Assembly (NCBI GenBank): GCA_002405835.1
Contig: DHMO01000037.1
Span: 1-16,079, forward strand
DNA from: Lentisphaeria bacterium UBA4640
GTDB taxonomy: Bacteria > Verrucomicrobiota > Lentisphaeria > Victivallales > UBA1829
Reading direction: 5' to 3'
DNA length: 16,079 nucleotides
Numbering within the stretch: the first letter of the stretch is position 1; each line of letters starts with the position of its first letter. The notes below the pieces were generated by a model, which was given only the letters and a program-made list of their open reading frames with translations, did not search any database and was not told the origin of the DNA. Made by a program: the position numbers and the translations under genes. Positions 15,814 through 16,079 of this stretch are shown piece after piece.

Positions 15814-15915
15814 ATGAAGGAGAGAGGGGCGCTGACGCGCAGAACGCGGCGGCTGAAGCCGGCACGCGGGGGGAGAGCGGACTTGTCGGACGGGTTGGAC
15901 GGGGCGGACGAATGA
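15814..15915 (+). CDS. Short ORF (33 codons) between megagene and terminase, doubtful
   Basis: The ATG at 15814 overlaps a TGA (15815-15817) that is in the megagene frame, the ATGA coupling often seen between phage genes. It encodes a Lys/Arg-rich peptide (MKERGALTRRTRRLKPARGG) ending in DLSDGLDGADE, which comes from the fourth 9-nt array. GGAGG (15796-15800) is 13 nt upstream, a long spacing. It ends 24 nt before the terminase start. It may be the remnant of a longer gene, or not translated at all. Confidence 0.3.
   Translation: MKERGALTRRTRRLKPARGGRADLSDGLDGADE
15879..15912 (+). repeat. 9-nt GGAC repeat array, seam 4
   Basis: GGAC recurs at 15879, 15888, 15897 and 15906, an exact 9-nt period (GGACTTGTC, GGACGGGTT, GGACGGGGC, GGACGAATG). 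It lies between the end of the megagene and the terminase gene. It is the same unit as in the arrays at 6511, 8554 and 11917. Confidence 0.85.
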
Positions 15916-15939
15916 GAGAAGGAGAAACAAGGAGCGGGT

Positions 15940-16077
15940 ATGAAATATACGGAGAAGCAGGAGTATGCGTGGCGGCATGTGCTGACGAACAACGCGTACC
16001 GGAACATACTGTTTGACGGCGGGGCGCGGTCGGGGAAGACGAAGGTGCTGATCGACTACATAGTGTCTGCTCAATAA
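15940..16077 (+). pseudogene. Phage terminase large subunit, 5' fragment cut after Walker A
   Basis: The ATG at 15940 has AAGGAG 6 nt upstream (15928-15933). The product begins MKYTEKQEYAWRH and carries NILFDGGARSGKTKVLI, the N-terminal ATPase (Walker A, GGARSGKT) of phage terminase large subunits, which package DNA into the prohead. After DYIV the frame gives SAQ and a TAA (16075-16077), only 45 residues against the usual 400 or more. The window ends two bases later. Either another element is inserted from about 16064, or the contig end is an assembly artefact. Its place right after the megagene supports a virion-gene cluster. Confidence 0.75.
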
Positions 16078-16079
16078 GG

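Noticed and set aside
14603..15865. 420-codon open frame on the minus strand, with SPSGRHLP repeats
   Set aside because: Shadow of the megagene. The repeats are only the 24-nt array read backwards.
15669..16016. 115-codon plus-strand frame across the repeat array and into the terminase
   Set aside because: It is made of repeat-derived residues and Arg/Gly-rich filler and overlaps the terminase start, which has a clear ribosome site and Walker A motif.

Overview
The window looks like a short metagenomic-style contig. It starts inside a tRNA gene and stops just after a terminase gene is interrupted; both are typical places for an assembly to break. It has two unlike halves.

The left half (1 to about 5,790) is chromosomal. 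In order it holds the 5' end of a probable tRNA-Gly (minus strand), a Na+/phosphate cotransporter-PhoU lipoprotein gene (192-2621, minus) with a good terminator, promoter and possible Pho box, a complete tRNA-Ser(CGA) (2891-2980, plus), a small lipoprotein gene (3064-3504, minus) and a secreted Sel1-repeat protein gene (3603-5690, minus). Lipoboxes and signal peptides point to a Gram-negative-type envelope. The cotransporter with an N-terminal Ig-like region, together with the short repeats in the right half, reminds me of the PVC group (perhaps Lentisphaerota/Victivallales). That placement is an impression, not shown by the sequence.

The right half (about 5,790 to 16,079, plus strand) is phage or prophage DNA with a sharply different, G-rich codon style. 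Almost all of it is one 3,320-codon reading frame for a polyvalent megaprotein: zincin metallopeptidase, a BECR/MuF-C-like module, an N6-adenine methyltransferase, a Strawberry-notch-type helicase, an LPD3-like module and a long LPD38-like C-terminal region. Methyltransferase plus Strawberry-notch-like helicase recalls phage P1 DarB, a virion-packaged antirestriction protein. A terminase large-subunit gene starts just downstream with a good Shine-Dalgarno site but is cut off after its Walker A motif.

The megagene appears to be assembled from modules. Two toxin-like segments (about 6602-7150 and 11984-12625) have a codon style unlike the rest. A 132-codon gene with its own Shine-Dalgarno (8082-8480) is nested in another frame, so the megaprotein frame reads it as a low-complexity linker. 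Four arrays of a 9-nt GGAC-N5 repeat sit at module seams. Three copies of a 24-nt repeat carry the stop codon that ends the megagene. Without that array the frame would end 105 nt later in an ATGA overlap with the next small ORF.
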